Positions 1-7,821 of a DNA stretch of 27,564 nucleotides are shown here, piece by piece. Both the position numbers and the translations under genes were made by a program. Where the stretch lies: positions 1-27,564 of the forward strand of contig JBJDYV010000102.1 in assembly GCA_051867655.1 (NCBI GenBank). The letters run 5' to 3'. The stretch comes from JAJPXI01 sp051867655 (GTDB taxonomy: Bacteria > Bacillota > Clostridia > Oscillospirales > Oscillospiraceae). Each line of letters opens with the position of its first letter. Position 1 is the first letter of the stretch. Under the pieces are notes generated by a model. It saw only the letters and a program-made list of their open reading frames with translations. It had not been told where the DNA came from and ran no database searches.

Positions 1-4
1 AAGT

Positions 5-36
5 CAAAGAGGGCCGCTGTTCAGCGGCCCTCTTTG
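5..36. terminator. Bidirectional intrinsic terminator hairpin
   Basis: Perfect 15-bp stem (5-19 with 22-36, core GAGGGCCGCTG) with a two-base apex; A-runs on one side and T-runs on the other let it work on both strands. It probably ends a gene lying left of the window. Confidence 0.7.
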
Positions 37-73
37 GGGTCAGCACATAGGTTTCAGCGCTTCTCATACTAAC

Positions 74-221
74 CTCTGATAAAAATACAACTTTTTATCA
101 GAGCGGCACCGCATAAATGCGTTGCCCTTTTGCAAGCATACATGCTTGCAAAAGCCGTCTCATAAATTTCATACGCGCTTTGCGCTATAAAAAGTATACA
201 TTTTTTAAATGTACACTTTTT
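74..221. repeat. Cluster of three long perfect or near-perfect hairpins
   Basis: This gene-free stretch holds three successive palindromes. 74-85 pairs with 92-103 (12 bp, six-base loop). 127-139 pairs with 142-154 (13 bp, two-base loop). 189-203 pairs with 207-221 (14 of 15). The last ends in a T-run on the minus strand, 15 bases past the stop of the lipoprotein gene, so it may be that gene's terminator. The role of the others is unknown. A short GCGC-TTT-GCGC palindrome lies between the second and third. Confidence 0.65.
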
Positions 222-235
222 AAATGAAATTAGTA

Positions 236-1462
236 TCAGTCGCCGTACGCGGCGTTCAGCCACTCAATACCGTCGATCTGCAGAGCGAAGTAGGGGGCGG
301 ACTGAGCCTCGGACTCGTGATACGCGCCGTCGTGCACGGCCTCCACGGAGTCGGGCACAAAGTCGCCGTCGGTGTCCAGAGCGAAGGAGGTGGTCACTTC
401 CTGGCCGCCCACGGTGAAGGTGGAGGTATCGAAGACCTGCAGCTCGCCGGACTTGATGGCCTCTTCCACCTCGGCCAGCTTCTCAGCGGTGCCCGCGGCG
501 GCGATCTTCTCGTTCAGGCCGGTCATCACAACGGCGCCCTCATTCATGCCGGCGCACCAGTCCTGCTCCAGCTCACCGCCGTTGGCGATGGTCTCGATGG
601 CATGGACAAAGTAAATTTCCCAGTCGATGCGGGTGCTGATCAGGGAAGCCTCGGGGGCGATGCTGCTCATATCGTTGTTATAGCCGGTGTGGAACACGCC
701 GGCGCTCTGGGCGGCGGTGGCGGGGGTGGAGTTGTCGGAGTGCTGGGAGATCATGACGCAGCCCAGATCGCACAGGGCGGAGGCGGCGTTGGCCTCCAGA
801 GTGGCGTCACCCCAAGAGCCCACGAACTGCACCTTCATGGTGGCGGAGGGGCAGACGGACCTGGCGCCCAGATAGTAGGAGGTAAAGCCGGAAATGACCT
901 CGGCGAAGGAGAAGGCACCCACATAGCCGATGACGGCCTCGTCAGCGGTGATCTCGCCGTTGTCGATCATCTCCTGCATCTTCATGCCGGCGACCACGCC
1001 CGCCAGATAGCGGCCCTCGTAGATGTCGGCGAAGGCGTTGTGGGTGTTGTCCAGGTCATCGGTCGCGGAAGCCTGGTTGGTGCAGGCGATGAAGGTGGTT
1101 TCGGGATAATCGGGAGCGACCTTCAGCATGAAGGGCTCAAAGCCGTAGGAGTTGTTGATGATAATGTCGCAGCCCTCTTCGGCCAGCTCGATGTTGGCGT
1201 CCTCGCAGGTGGAGTTCTCGCCAATGTTCCACTTCACGACCCATTCAACATCGATTCCCTTGGCCTTCAGGGTCTCGGTGGCGGCCTCCTTGCCGCGGAT
1301 GAAGTTGTAGGTATAGCCTTGGTCGTTCTCGTCGCCGATGCAGATCAGGCCGACCTTGATGGTCTTGCCGTCCCCGGCTTTGTTGTCACCGGAGCTGGAA
1401 CAGGCAGCCAGGCCGAGCATCATGACACCGGCCAGCAGCAGGGCTAACACGCGTTTTTTCAT
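236..1462 (-). CDS. BMP family (PnrA-like) ABC transporter substrate-binding lipoprotein
   Basis: Extracytoplasmic solute-binding lipoprotein of the basic membrane protein (BMP/PnrA/TmpC) family, whose characterised members bind purine nucleosides for ABC import. The chosen ATG at 1462 follows a GGGAGGAA ribosome site by nine bases and gives 408 aa; a start six codons upstream would place that ribosome site inside the gene. The N-terminus is a classic lipoprotein signal: MKKR, a hydrophobic core, then the lipobox LAAC, with the Cys to be lipidated, followed by a Ser/Gly-rich linker. The mature part starts KVGLICIGDENDQGYTYN, the usual BMP first strand and ligand loop. No permease or ATPase gene lies beside it, so its transporter partners are elsewhere. 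The next gene upstream, xpt, supports a purine ligand; this is an inference from context. Confidence 0.88.
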   Translation of the reverse strand: MKKRVLALLLAGVMMLGLAACSSSGDNKAGDGKTIKVGLICIGDENDQGYTYNFIRGKEAATETLKAKGIDVEWVVKWNIGENSTCEDANIELAEEGCDIIINNSYGFEPFMLKVAPDYPETTFIACTNQASATDDLDNTHNAFADIYEGRYLAGVVAGMKMQEMIDNGEITADEAVIGYVGAFSFAEVISGFTSYYLGARSVCPSATMKVQFVGSWGDATLEANAASALCDLGCVMISQHSDNSTPATAAQSAGVFHTGYNNDMSSIAPEASLISTRIDWEIYFVHAIETIANGGELEQDWCAGMNEGAVVMTGLNEKIAAAGTAEKLAEVEEAIKSGELQVFDTSTFTVGGQEVTTSFALDTDGDFVPDSVEAVHDGAYHESEAQSAPYFALQIDGIEWLNAAYGD

Positions 1463-1494
1463 TTGTTTTGTTCCTCCCATTTCAATCCATACTT

Positions 1495-1523
1495 TTTGTA
1501 TTTTTACACGGCTTGATTGCCAA
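1495..1523 (-). promoter_or_regulatory. SigA-type promoter of the BMP lipoprotein gene
   Basis: On the minus strand TTGGCA (1518-1523), a 17-base spacer and TACAAA (1495-1500) lie just upstream of the lipoprotein ribosome site. This suggests the gene can be transcribed separately from xpt. Confidence 0.5.
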
Positions 1524-1547
1524 ATGTAAATCAGAATACGGCCCGGG

Positions 1548-1637
1548 CGCTGTTCCGCTCACGCCTCGCCCACTCGCGACGGCTCAGACGCTGTTCCGCT
1601 CACGCCCCGCCTGCTCGCGACGGCTCAGACGCTGTTC
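1548..1637. repeat. 41-bp tandem repeat overlapping the xpt 3' end
   Basis: Units begin at 1548 and 1589, each starting CGCTGTTCCGCTCACGCC and ending CGCGACGGCTCAGA, and a third partial copy (CGCTGTTC) begins at 1630 and runs into the xpt stop codon. The two full copies differ at only a few bases. The array fills most of the gap between xpt and the lipoprotein gene promoter. Confidence 0.8.
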
Positions 1638-2208
1638 AGCAGAACTCGACACCGTTCTCCTCGCTGAGGGACTTGATCCGGGCCAGGGATTCTACCCGCA
1701 CGCCCATGGAGCGGATCAGCTCGCCGCCGGGCTGGAAGGCCTTTTCGATGCAGATGCCGGCGCCCACCAGGGTGGCGCCCGCGTCGTTGACCAGCTTGAT
1801 CAGGCCCTGCAGGGCGCTGCCGTTGGCCAGGAAGTCATCGATGAGCAGCACCCGGTCTTCGGGATTCAGGAATTCCTTGGCCACAATGATGTCATAGACC
1901 TTGCCATGGGTGAAGGACTCCACTTTGGAGGTATACACATCCCCGGCAATGTTTTTGGTCTTATTCTTTTTGGCAAAAATAACAGGTACGCCGAAGGGTC
2001 GGGCAACGGCACAGGCGATCCCGATCCCGGACGCCTCGATGGTCAGGATCTTGGTCACATTGCAGTCTCCGAACAGGCGGTAAAACTCCTTGCCGATCTC
2101 GTCAAACAGGGCAACATCCATCTGATGATTCAGGAAGCTGTCCACCTTCAGCACGTCGGTGCCGCGGATCTTTCCGTCCTTACGGATGCGGTCTTCCAAA
2201 AGCTTCAT
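1636..2208 (-). CDS. xpt: Xanthine phosphoribosyltransferase
   Basis: Transfers the phosphoribosyl group of PRPP to xanthine, giving XMP for guanine nucleotide salvage in the cytosol. The 190-aa protein has the normal Xpt length. It starts MKLLEDRIRKDGKI and carries the PRPP-binding loop VLLIDDFLANGSALQGL (about residues 118-134), which is diagnostic for this type I phosphoribosyltransferase family. The ATG at 2208 follows GGAGGG. The gene is divergent from ppa and precedes the BMP lipoprotein, forming a plausible purine salvage pair. The purine riboswitch often found before xpt in Firmicutes was looked for and is not visible: the leader is only about 65 bases and lacks the conserved GTTTCTACC core. 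Confidence 0.95.
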   Translation of the reverse strand: MKLLEDRIRKDGKIRGTDVLKVDSFLNHQMDVALFDEIGKEFYRLFGDCNVTKILTIEASGIGIACAVARPFGVPVIFAKKNKTKNIAGDVYTSKVESFTHGKVYDIIVAKEFLNPEDRVLLIDDFLANGSALQGLIKLVNDAGATLVGAGICIEKAFQPGGELIRSMGVRVESLARIKSLSEENGVEFC

Positions 2209-2279
2209 ATCCGGCCCTCCAAACGAAATATCCGCCCGGAAAAATCCCCGCGCGGACTTCTTTGTCGATTATGTGTGCT

Positions 2280-2308
2280 ATTCTACAGGAAAACCGCGCC
2301 GTCTTCAA
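2280..2308 (-). promoter_or_regulatory. SigA-type promoter of xpt
   Basis: On the minus strand TTGAAG (2303-2308), a 17-base spacer and TAGAAT (2280-2285). Expected transcription start is near 2272, leaving a leader of about 65 bases. Confidence 0.65.
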
Positions 2309-2367
2309 GTCCTAAAATACAAAAAAATACCCTAAAATTTTTACAAACGGCCCGTCGTTTTGGACGG

Positions 2368-2396
2368 TTGTTTTTTCTCCGGCTATCCGCTATAAT
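2368..2396 (+). promoter_or_regulatory. SigA-type promoter of ppa
   Basis: TTGTTT (2368-2373), a 17-base spacer and a perfect TATAAT (2391-2396), about 70 bases before the ppa start and divergent from the xpt promoter. Confidence 0.7.
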
Positions 2397-2466
2397 CACA
2401 CCAGGAAGGGAAGGGCCGAGCCGGTCCCTCTGATCAAAACGCCGCAGGCGCATGGAGGTTTCAAAA

Positions 2467-3000
2467 TTGAGTAATATTTGGCATGATATTTCCCCCAAGC
2501 GGATTTCCCCCGAAGACTTTATCGCGGTCATTGAGATCCCGAAAGGCAGCAAGAAGAAATATGAGCTGGATAAGGAGACCGGCCTGATCATTCTGGACCG
2601 CGTCCTTTACACCTCCACCCACTATCCGGCCAACTACGGCTTCATTCCCCGCACCTACGGCGATGACAACGACCCCCTGGACGTGCTGGTGCTCTGCTCC
2701 GAGGCCCTGGACCCCCTGACCATGGTGCGCTGCTATCCCATCGGCTATATCTCCATGCTGGACGGCGGCAAGCACGACGAAAAGATCATCGCGATTCCCT
2801 TCTCCGACCCCACCTACAACGGGTATCAGGACCTGATGGACCTGCCGGCGCACATTTTTGACGAGATGGCCCACTTTTTCTCGGTCTACAAGGCCCTGGA
2901 GGGCAAGGACGCCGTGGCCGGCGATGTCAACGACCGCGCCGCCGCCGTCAAGGTCATCGAAGCGGCCATGGAGCACTATGTGGAGTGCTTCTGCAAGTAA
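2467..3000 (+). CDS. ppa: Inorganic pyrophosphatase (family I), TTG start
   Basis: Hydrolyses pyrophosphate to orthophosphate, pulling biosynthetic reactions forward. Family I hallmarks are visible: EIPKGSKKKYELDKETG, DRVLYTSTHYPANYGFIPRTYGDDNDPLDVLVL (including the D-x-D-P-L-D metal-binding motif) and a DGGKHDEKIIAIP segment. I place the start at TTG 2467 because a perfect GGAGG (2454-2458) sits eight bases before it, and the protein then begins MSNIWHDISPKRISPEDF, as relatives do (177 aa). The ATG at 2452 would put the ribosome site inside the gene and has no ribosome site of its own. Single gene with its own promoter; no clear terminator follows it. Confidence 0.93.
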   Translation: MSNIWHDISPKRISPEDFIAVIEIPKGSKKKYELDKETGLIILDRVLYTSTHYPANYGFIPRTYGDDNDPLDVLVLCSEALDPLTMVRCYPIGYISMLDGGKHDEKIIAIPFSDPTYNGYQDLMDLPAHIFDEMAHFFSVYKALEGKDAVAGDVNDRAAAVKVIEAAMEHYVECFCK

Positions 3001-3043
3001 AACGCCTTCCGCGCAATTTTAAGAAAAAATTAATAGAATAGTC

Positions 3044-3072
3044 CTGTTTCCCCCCAAAAACCATGCTAAAAT
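3044..3072 (+). promoter_or_regulatory. Possible extended -10 promoter of the glf operon
   Basis: TGC-TAAAAT (hexamer 3067-3072) is an extended -10 element; the -35 at this spacing (CTGTTT, 3044-3049) is weak. It lies 36 bases before the glf start. Confidence 0.4.
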
Positions 3073-3107
3073 TTTCTTATCCTCAAAAATCAGAAAGGGC
3101 GTGAACC

Positions 3108-4322
3108 ATGCCTCAATTTGACTGTCTGGTTATCGGCGCGGGCTTTGCCGGCGCGGTGGCCGCCCGGGAGCTGGCCGAGCGCGGCGGCAGGCGGGTGCTT
3201 TTGTGTGAGCGGCGTGCTCACGTGGGCGGCAACGCCTATGACTGTCCGGACAGCGCAGGAGTGCTGATCCACCAATACGGCCCCCATATCTTCCACACCA
3301 ACAACCGCCGGGTGTTCGACTACCTGTCCCGGTTCACCGCCTGGCGGGACTATCAGCACCGGGTCATCGCCGACATCCCGGTGGAAAACGGTGCCCGGAT
3401 GACCTACCCCGTGCCCTTCAACCTGACCTCGCTGGAGACCGCGTTCGGCGCGGAAAAGGCCGCCGGGCTGGAACAAAAGCTGTTGGACGCCTACGGCGCC
3501 GAAAAGAAGGTCACCATCCTGGAGCTGCGCCGGAACCCGGACTCCGAGATCGCCGCTCTGGCCGACTATGTCTACGAACATGTCTTTGTCCACTATACCA
3601 TGAAGCAGTGGGGCCAGTCTCCCGAGGAGATCGACCCCAACACCACCGCCCGGGTGCCCGTGTTTCTCTCCCGGGACGACCGCTATTTCCAGGACGCCTG
3701 GCAGGGCCTGCCTCTGGAGGGCTATACGTCTCTCTTTAAAAAGCTGCTGGACCACCCCAATATCACCGTGCGTCTGAACACCGACGCGGCCCAGGTGCTG
3801 GAGCTGGGCGAGGACGGCGGCGTAAAGGTGAACGGAGAAGCCTTCGGCGGCCCCGTCATCTACACCGGAGCGGTGGATGAACTGTTTGGCTGCCGGTTCG
3901 GCCGACTTCCTTACCGCACTCTGGATTTCGTCTTTGAGACTTACCCCGTGGATCACTGGCAGACCCACGGCACGGTGAACTACACCGTGGACGAAGACTA
4001 TACCCGCATCACCGAGTTCAAGCACCTGACCGGCCAGGAGCTGCCCGGCGTGACCACCATCATGAAGGAGTACTCCAAGGCTTACACCGGCGCCGAGGGG
4101 GAAATCCCCTACTATGCCATCATCAATCCGGACAACAACGCGCTGTACGGGCAGTACAGGGCCCTGGCCCAGCGCTGCCCCAATCTGTACCTGCTGGGCC
4201 GCCTCGCAGAGTACCAGTATTACAACATGGACGCCATCGTCGCCCGGGCGCTGGAGCTGTGCGATGAACTGACGATGCGCTGCTTCTTCGATCAAAAACA
4301 TGTATTTTTGATCGAAGAATAG
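3108..4322 (+). CDS. glf: UDP-galactopyranose mutase
   Basis: Flavoenzyme that converts UDP-galactopyranose to UDP-galactofuranose, the donor for galactofuranose in surface polysaccharides. The FAD-binding Rossmann motif GAGFAGAVAARELAERG is near residues 12-28, followed by a VGGNAYD motif and the HQYGPHIFHTNN motif near residue 60, all typical of bacterial UGM. The normal protein end is the segment ending EYQYYNMDAIVARALELCDEL. The last 16 residues here are extra and are largely encoded by a perfect palindrome at 4284-4319. The ribosome site is AAAGGG, eight bases before the ATG. The glycosyltransferase gene starts 10 bases downstream, so the two probably form an operon for a Galf-containing glycan. 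Confidence 0.95.
   Translation: MPQFDCLVIGAGFAGAVAARELAERGGRRVLLCERRAHVGGNAYDCPDSAGVLIHQYGPHIFHTNNRRVFDYLSRFTAWRDYQHRVIADIPVENGARMTYPVPFNLTSLETAFGAEKAAGLEQKLLDAYGAEKKVTILELRRNPDSEIAALADYVYEHVFVHYTMKQWGQSPEEIDPNTTARVPVFLSRDDRYFQDAWQGLPLEGYTSLFKKLLDHPNITVRLNTDAAQVLELGEDGGVKVNGEAFGGPVIYTGAVDELFGCRFGRLPYRTLDFVFETYPVDHWQTHGTVNYTVDEDYTRITEFKHLTGQELPGVTTIMKEYSKAYTGAEGEIPYYAIINPDNNALYGQYRALAQRCPNLYLLGRLAEYQYYNMDAIVARALELCDELTMRCFFDQKHVFLIEE
4284..4319. repeat. Perfect 15-bp palindrome in the glf 3' end
   Basis: TTCTTCGATCAAAAA (4284-4298) and its exact complement (4305-4319) flank a six-base loop. It is translated as the glf tail FFDQKHVFLIEE and ends three bases before the stop codon. The AAAAA-N6-TTTTT apex matches that of the hairpin at 74-103. 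Confidence 0.8.
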
Positions 4323-4331
4323 TGTGAAAGG

Positions 4332-5369
4332 ATGAAACCGTTGGATAAACTCATTACCTTTGCCGTTCCCTGCTATAACTCCGCCGCCTACATGGACCAC
4401 TGCGTGGAGACCCTCCTCCAGGGCGGTGACGACATCGAGATCATCCTGGTGGACGACGGCTCCACCAAGGACGACACCCCCGCTATCTGCGACCGCTACG
4501 CTGAGCAGTATCCCGACATCATTCGGGTCATCCACCAGGAAAACGGCGGCCATGGCGAGGGCGTCAATCAGGGCATCCGCAATGCCCGGGGTGTCTACTA
4601 CAAGGTGGTGGACTCGGACGACTGGGTGGACGTTCCCGCTCTCCACAAGGCCCTGGACCGGCTGCGCCAGTTCATCCGGGACAACAATCCGGTGGACCTG
4701 CTCATCTGCAACTATGTGTATGAGCACGCGGAGGACAACACGCAAAAGTCCATGGGCTACCGCAATGTATTCCCCGAGGGGACGGTATTCACCTGGGAGC
4801 AGATGGGCCGCTTCGGCCCCTCCCAGTACCTGCTGATGCACTCGGTCATCTACCGGACCGAGCTTCTGCGAGAGTGCGGCCTGGAGCTGCCCAAGCACAC
4901 CTTTTACGTGGACAACATCTTTGTCTACCAGCCCCTGCCCTTTGTAAAGACCATCTATTATCTGGACGTGGACCTGTACCGCTACTTCATCGGCCGCGCC
5001 GACCAGTCGGTCAACGAAAAGGTCATGGTGGGGCGGGTGGACCAGCAGGTGCGGGTGACCAAGCTGATGATCGACGCCCACGACCTGCGCAGGATCAAAG
5101 CCGAGCAGCCCAAGCTGGCCCGGTATATGACCAACTACCTGTCCATGATGCTGACCATCTCCTCGCTGTTCCTGTACATCGCGGACACGCCGGAGGCGCT
5201 GGGCGCGAAGACCGAACTGTGGGAATACTTGCGCACCGTGGACTCGGGCCTGTACCACAAGATGAAGTACCGCTCTCTGTCCGCCGTAGCCACCCTCCCC
5301 GGCTACCAGGGCCGCAAGCTGTCCGTCAAACTCTACCGGCTGGCCCGGCGGATCTACAAGTTTAACTAA
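4332..5369 (+). CDS. Glycosyltransferase family 2
   Basis: GT-A fold inverting glycosyltransferase of 345 aa. The N-terminal catalytic domain shows FAVPCYNSAAYMDHCVETLL, the nucleotide-binding ILVDDGSTKDDT near residue 40, the ENGGHGEGVNQGIRNA loop and the DxD metal motif as DSDDW near residue 96. The C-terminal third is helical and basic, ending LYRLARRIYKFN, with no clear membrane-spanning segments, so it may attach peripherally. It follows glf by 10 bases with GAAAGG as ribosome site. Use of a galactofuranosyl donor is inferred from the pairing; the acceptor cannot be told from sequence. Confidence 0.88.
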   Translation: MKPLDKLITFAVPCYNSAAYMDHCVETLLQGGDDIEIILVDDGSTKDDTPAICDRYAEQYPDIIRVIHQENGGHGEGVNQGIRNARGVYYKVVDSDDWVDVPALHKALDRLRQFIRDNNPVDLLICNYVYEHAEDNTQKSMGYRNVFPEGTVFTWEQMGRFGPSQYLLMHSVIYRTELLRECGLELPKHTFYVDNIFVYQPLPFVKTIYYLDVDLYRYFIGRADQSVNEKVMVGRVDQQVRVTKLMIDAHDLRRIKAEQPKLARYMTNYLSMMLTISSLFLYIADTPEALGAKTELWEYLRTVDSGLYHKMKYRSLSAVATLPGYQGRKLSVKLYRLARRIYKFN

Positions 5370-5370
5370 G

Positions 5371-5412
5371 AAAAAACGCTGTTGACGCGTACATGCGCCA
5401 ACAGCGTTTTTT
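5371..5412. terminator. Bidirectional terminator between convergent genes
   Basis: A 14-bp perfect stem, AAAAAACGCTGTTG (5371-5384) with its complement (5399-5412). It serves the glf operon on the plus strand. On the minus strand it overlaps the stop codon of the kinase-like gene. Confidence 0.85.
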
Positions 5413-6451
5413 ATTCCTCAAACGCCTGCCAGGGCAGTGCGTCCGACAGGAGGGTCATCAGCGGAGGAAAATCCTCCTCCGGGCCGGAGCGGGGCGTATG
5501 CAGCATCCCCTTGCCCGGTTTTTTCAGGGGCAGCGAGGCCGTAACCAACAACCCCTGGCCCTCCCGGCTTTCCAGCAGGATGGCTCCGCCGTGGGCGGCG
5601 GCGGCGTAGCGGGCGATGGGCAGTCCCAGCCGCAGGCCGGTGCCCGGCTTGGGCAGGCTGTCCGGCGAGGAACCGTCCAGCATGGCCGTCAGGTCGGCCT
5701 GGCTCATACCCGGGCCATTGTCCCACACGGTGATCTGGGCCCGGCTTCCGTTGGTAGCCAGACGGATCCCGGCCTCGCCGCCCTTCCCGGCGGCCTTGAC
5801 CGCATTGGAGATCAGTTCCAGCAGCATGATCTCCAGCAGCTCCCGGTCCCCCACGCTGGGCATCAGGCCTCCGGGTACATCCTCCCGGAACGTGACGCCC
5901 GCCTGTTCCGCCAACCGGGCCGCACCGTAGGACACCTCCCGGCAGAGGTCCGCCAGGTCGATGGTCTGGGCCGCGACCGCCGAAAAGTCCTCCGTCCCGG
6001 CCCGCTCGGCCAGCTCCAAATGGCGGGCCAGCCGCAGCAGGCGGTAAAAGCTCTGGTTCAGCACCGCCAGATTGCGCCGCGCGCGCTCGTCTCCGCTCTC
6101 CTCCGCCAGCGGGGCGAGCAGCCGGGCGGCCGCCTGGATGTTGTTGATCAGCTCCCGCAGCTGGATGGGCAGCGCGGTGAGTACGGAAGCAGGGGGGATC
6201 CTGACCGGACGACGCAGCACCAGCAGCACGCCGTCCTCCGCGCGGGTGGCCGCCGCCTGGAATTCCTGGTTCCCCAGCACGCAGGAGAACACACCTTCCT
6301 CGTCCGGTTCCAGAGCCAGGGCGGCTGGAGCGGCGGTTCCTTTCTTCCATTCCGGCTCCAGAGTCAGGGCTGCCCCGTTGCTGTATTGAATCTGTCCCGC
6401 TTGTATATAAAAAACCGGCTCAGGGAAATGATCAAACAGAGACATTTCCAT
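5411..6451 (-). CDS. Sensor histidine kinase-like protein, soluble, no evident phosphoacceptor His
   Basis: 346 aa. The C-terminal half is a HATPase_c ATP-binding domain: N-box LLELISNAVKAAG (about 210-222), G1 box WDNGPGMS (about 243-250) and G2 box GTGLRLGLPIARY (about 267-279), then HGGAILLESREGQG. Residues 5-80 look like a PAS-type sensor (FDHFPEPVFYIQ, GQIQYSNGAAL). Where a DHp helix should read SHELRTPL, this one reads LPIQLRELINNIQAAARLL (about 94-112), with no histidine. There is no membrane segment. The ATG at 6451 follows AAGGAGG by eight bases. No response regulator gene is adjacent. It may act as a non-canonical kinase, an ATPase switch, or through a partner. Confidence 0.8.
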   Translation of the reverse strand: MEMSLFDHFPEPVFYIQAGQIQYSNGAALTLEPEWKKGTAAPAALALEPDEEGVFSCVLGNQEFQAAATRAEDGVLLVLRRPVRIPPASVLTALPIQLRELINNIQAAARLLAPLAEESGDERARRNLAVLNQSFYRLLRLARHLELAERAGTEDFSAVAAQTIDLADLCREVSYGAARLAEQAGVTFREDVPGGLMPSVGDRELLEIMLLELISNAVKAAGKGGEAGIRLATNGSRAQITVWDNGPGMSQADLTAMLDGSSPDSLPKPGTGLRLGLPIARYAAAAHGGAILLESREGQGLLVTASLPLKKPGKGMLHTPRSGPEEDFPPLMTLLSDALPWQAFEE

Positions 6452-6603
6452 CTCCCACGCCTCCTTCCCATGTTATAGGGTGCCATTTCGGGCCATAATC
6501 TTGCGCAAAGACAGTATACAAAATTTGGTGCCGTTCGGCAAGAAAAATGTCGAAACAAGTCGAAGCTGTTTTTGATTTCGCAAAATAAATGTGAAAAAAA
6601 CTC

Positions 6604-6632
6604 TTCCATATCGGCGGCTTTTCCGCTATAAT
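6604..6632 (+). promoter_or_regulatory. Likely gap promoter
   Basis: A perfect TATAAT (6627-6632) lies 45 bases before the gap start. The -35 at 17 bases (TTCCAT) is poor, so the upstream element is uncertain. 6452-6603 holds no gene. Confidence 0.45.
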
Positions 6633-6676
6633 TGGGGCGTATTCCTTCCAATATTAAAAAATAAGGAGTGTTCGCA

Positions 6677-7690
6677 ATGAGCATCAAAGTTGGTATCAAT
6701 GGATTTGGCCGGATCGGCCGTCTGGTTTTCCGCGCTGGCATTGGCCGCGATGACATCGAGTTTGTGGGAATCAATGATCCCTTTATGACTCCTGACTATA
6801 TGGCCTATATGCTGCGCTATGACACCATGCACGGCCAGTTCCAGGGCACCATCGAGTACACCGACGACGCCATCATCGTCAACGGCAAAACCGTCAAGTT
6901 CTTCGCCTGCATGGATCCCAAGGACATCCCCTGGGGCGAGGTCGGCGCAGAGTATGTGGTGGAATCCACCGGTCTGTTCCTGACCAAGGAGAAGGCCCAG
7001 GCTCACATCGACGCCGGTGCCAAGAAGGTCATCATGTCCGCCCCCTCCAAGGATGACACTCCCATGTTCGTCATGGGCGTCAACAACACATCTTATGACC
7101 CCAGCATGACCTTTGTTTCCAACGCCTCCTGCACCACCAACTGCCTGGCCCCCATCGCCAAGGTGCTGCACGAGAACTGGGGCATCACCGACGGTCTGAT
7201 GACCACTGTCCACTCCACCACCGCCACCCAGAAGACCGTGGACGGCCCCTCCAAGAAGGACTGGCGCGGCGGCCGCGCCGCCTCCGGCAACATCATCCCC
7301 TCCTCCACCGGCGCCGCCAAGGCCGTGGGCAAGGTCATCCCCTCTCTGAACGGCAAGCTGACCGGCATGTCCATGCGCGTGCCCACTCTGGATGTGTCCG
7401 TGGTCGATCTGACCGTCAACCTGGCCAAGCCCGCCAAGTACGATGAGATCTGCGCCGCCATGAAGGCCGCCTCCGAGGGCGAGCTGAAGGGCATCCTGGG
7501 CTACACCGAGGATGCCGTGGTCTCCAGCGACTTCCTGGGCGACACCCGCACCTCCATCTTCGACGCCACCGCCGGCATCGCCCTGACCGACACCTTTGTG
7601 AAGGTGGTCTCCTGGTACGACAACGAGATCGGCTACTCCAACAAGGTGCTGGATCTGATCGCTTACATGTTCAGCGTGGACCACAAGTAA
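6677..7690 (+). CDS. gap: Glyceraldehyde-3-phosphate dehydrogenase, type I
   Basis: Glycolytic enzyme that oxidises glyceraldehyde 3-phosphate with NAD and phosphate to 1,3-bisphosphoglycerate. The ATG at 6677 follows AAGGAG by eight bases and gives 337 aa beginning MSIKVGINGFGRIGRLVFR, the NAD-binding GxGxxG region. The catalytic cysteine is in SNASCTTNCLAP (about residue 152), followed by the substrate-binding segments around TVHSTTATQKTVDGPS and RAASGNIIPSSTGAAKAVGKV, and the C-terminal SWYDNEIGYSNKVLDL. All family motifs are intact. It is a single-gene transcription unit with its own terminator. Codons are strongly biased toward C/G-ending, as expected for a highly expressed gene. Confidence 0.97.
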   Translation: MSIKVGINGFGRIGRLVFRAGIGRDDIEFVGINDPFMTPDYMAYMLRYDTMHGQFQGTIEYTDDAIIVNGKTVKFFACMDPKDIPWGEVGAEYVVESTGLFLTKEKAQAHIDAGAKKVIMSAPSKDDTPMFVMGVNNTSYDPSMTFVSNASCTTNCLAPIAKVLHENWGITDGLMTTVHSTTATQKTVDGPSKKDWRGGRAASGNIIPSSTGAAKAVGKVIPSLNGKLTGMSMRVPTLDVSVVDLTVNLAKPAKYDEICAAMKAASEGELKGILGYTEDAVVSSDFLGDTRTSIFDATAGIALTDTFVKVVSWYDNEIGYSNKVLDLIAYMFSVDHK

Positions 7691-7721
7691 TTTGTTCTCT
7701 TCCAACTGTTTTTAAAAGGAA

Positions 7722-7763
7722 GAAGGCCTCCCGCCCCGGCGATTGCCAGGGCGGGAGGCCTTC
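7722..7763. terminator. Bidirectional terminator between gap and the SASP gene
   Basis: A 15-bp perfect stem, GAAGGCCTCCCGCCC (7722-7736) with 7749-7763, and a 12-base loop. It is followed by a T-rich tract on the plus strand and TTCCTTTT on the minus strand. Confidence 0.88.
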
Positions 7764-7821
7764 TCTACTTTTTCTTGCTATTCGGACTTGTCAGCAGTCT
7801 CCGCCCATCGGGGAGAAAGCT

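Noticed and set aside
2209..2279. Purine riboswitch before xpt
   Set aside because: The leader is too short and lacks the conserved core; no matching sequence on either strand.
3090..5258. 722-codon open frame on the minus strand
   Set aside because: It is the shadow of glf and the glycosyltransferase; the product is His/Val/Gly-biased low-complexity with no family pattern, as GC-rich genes commonly produce.
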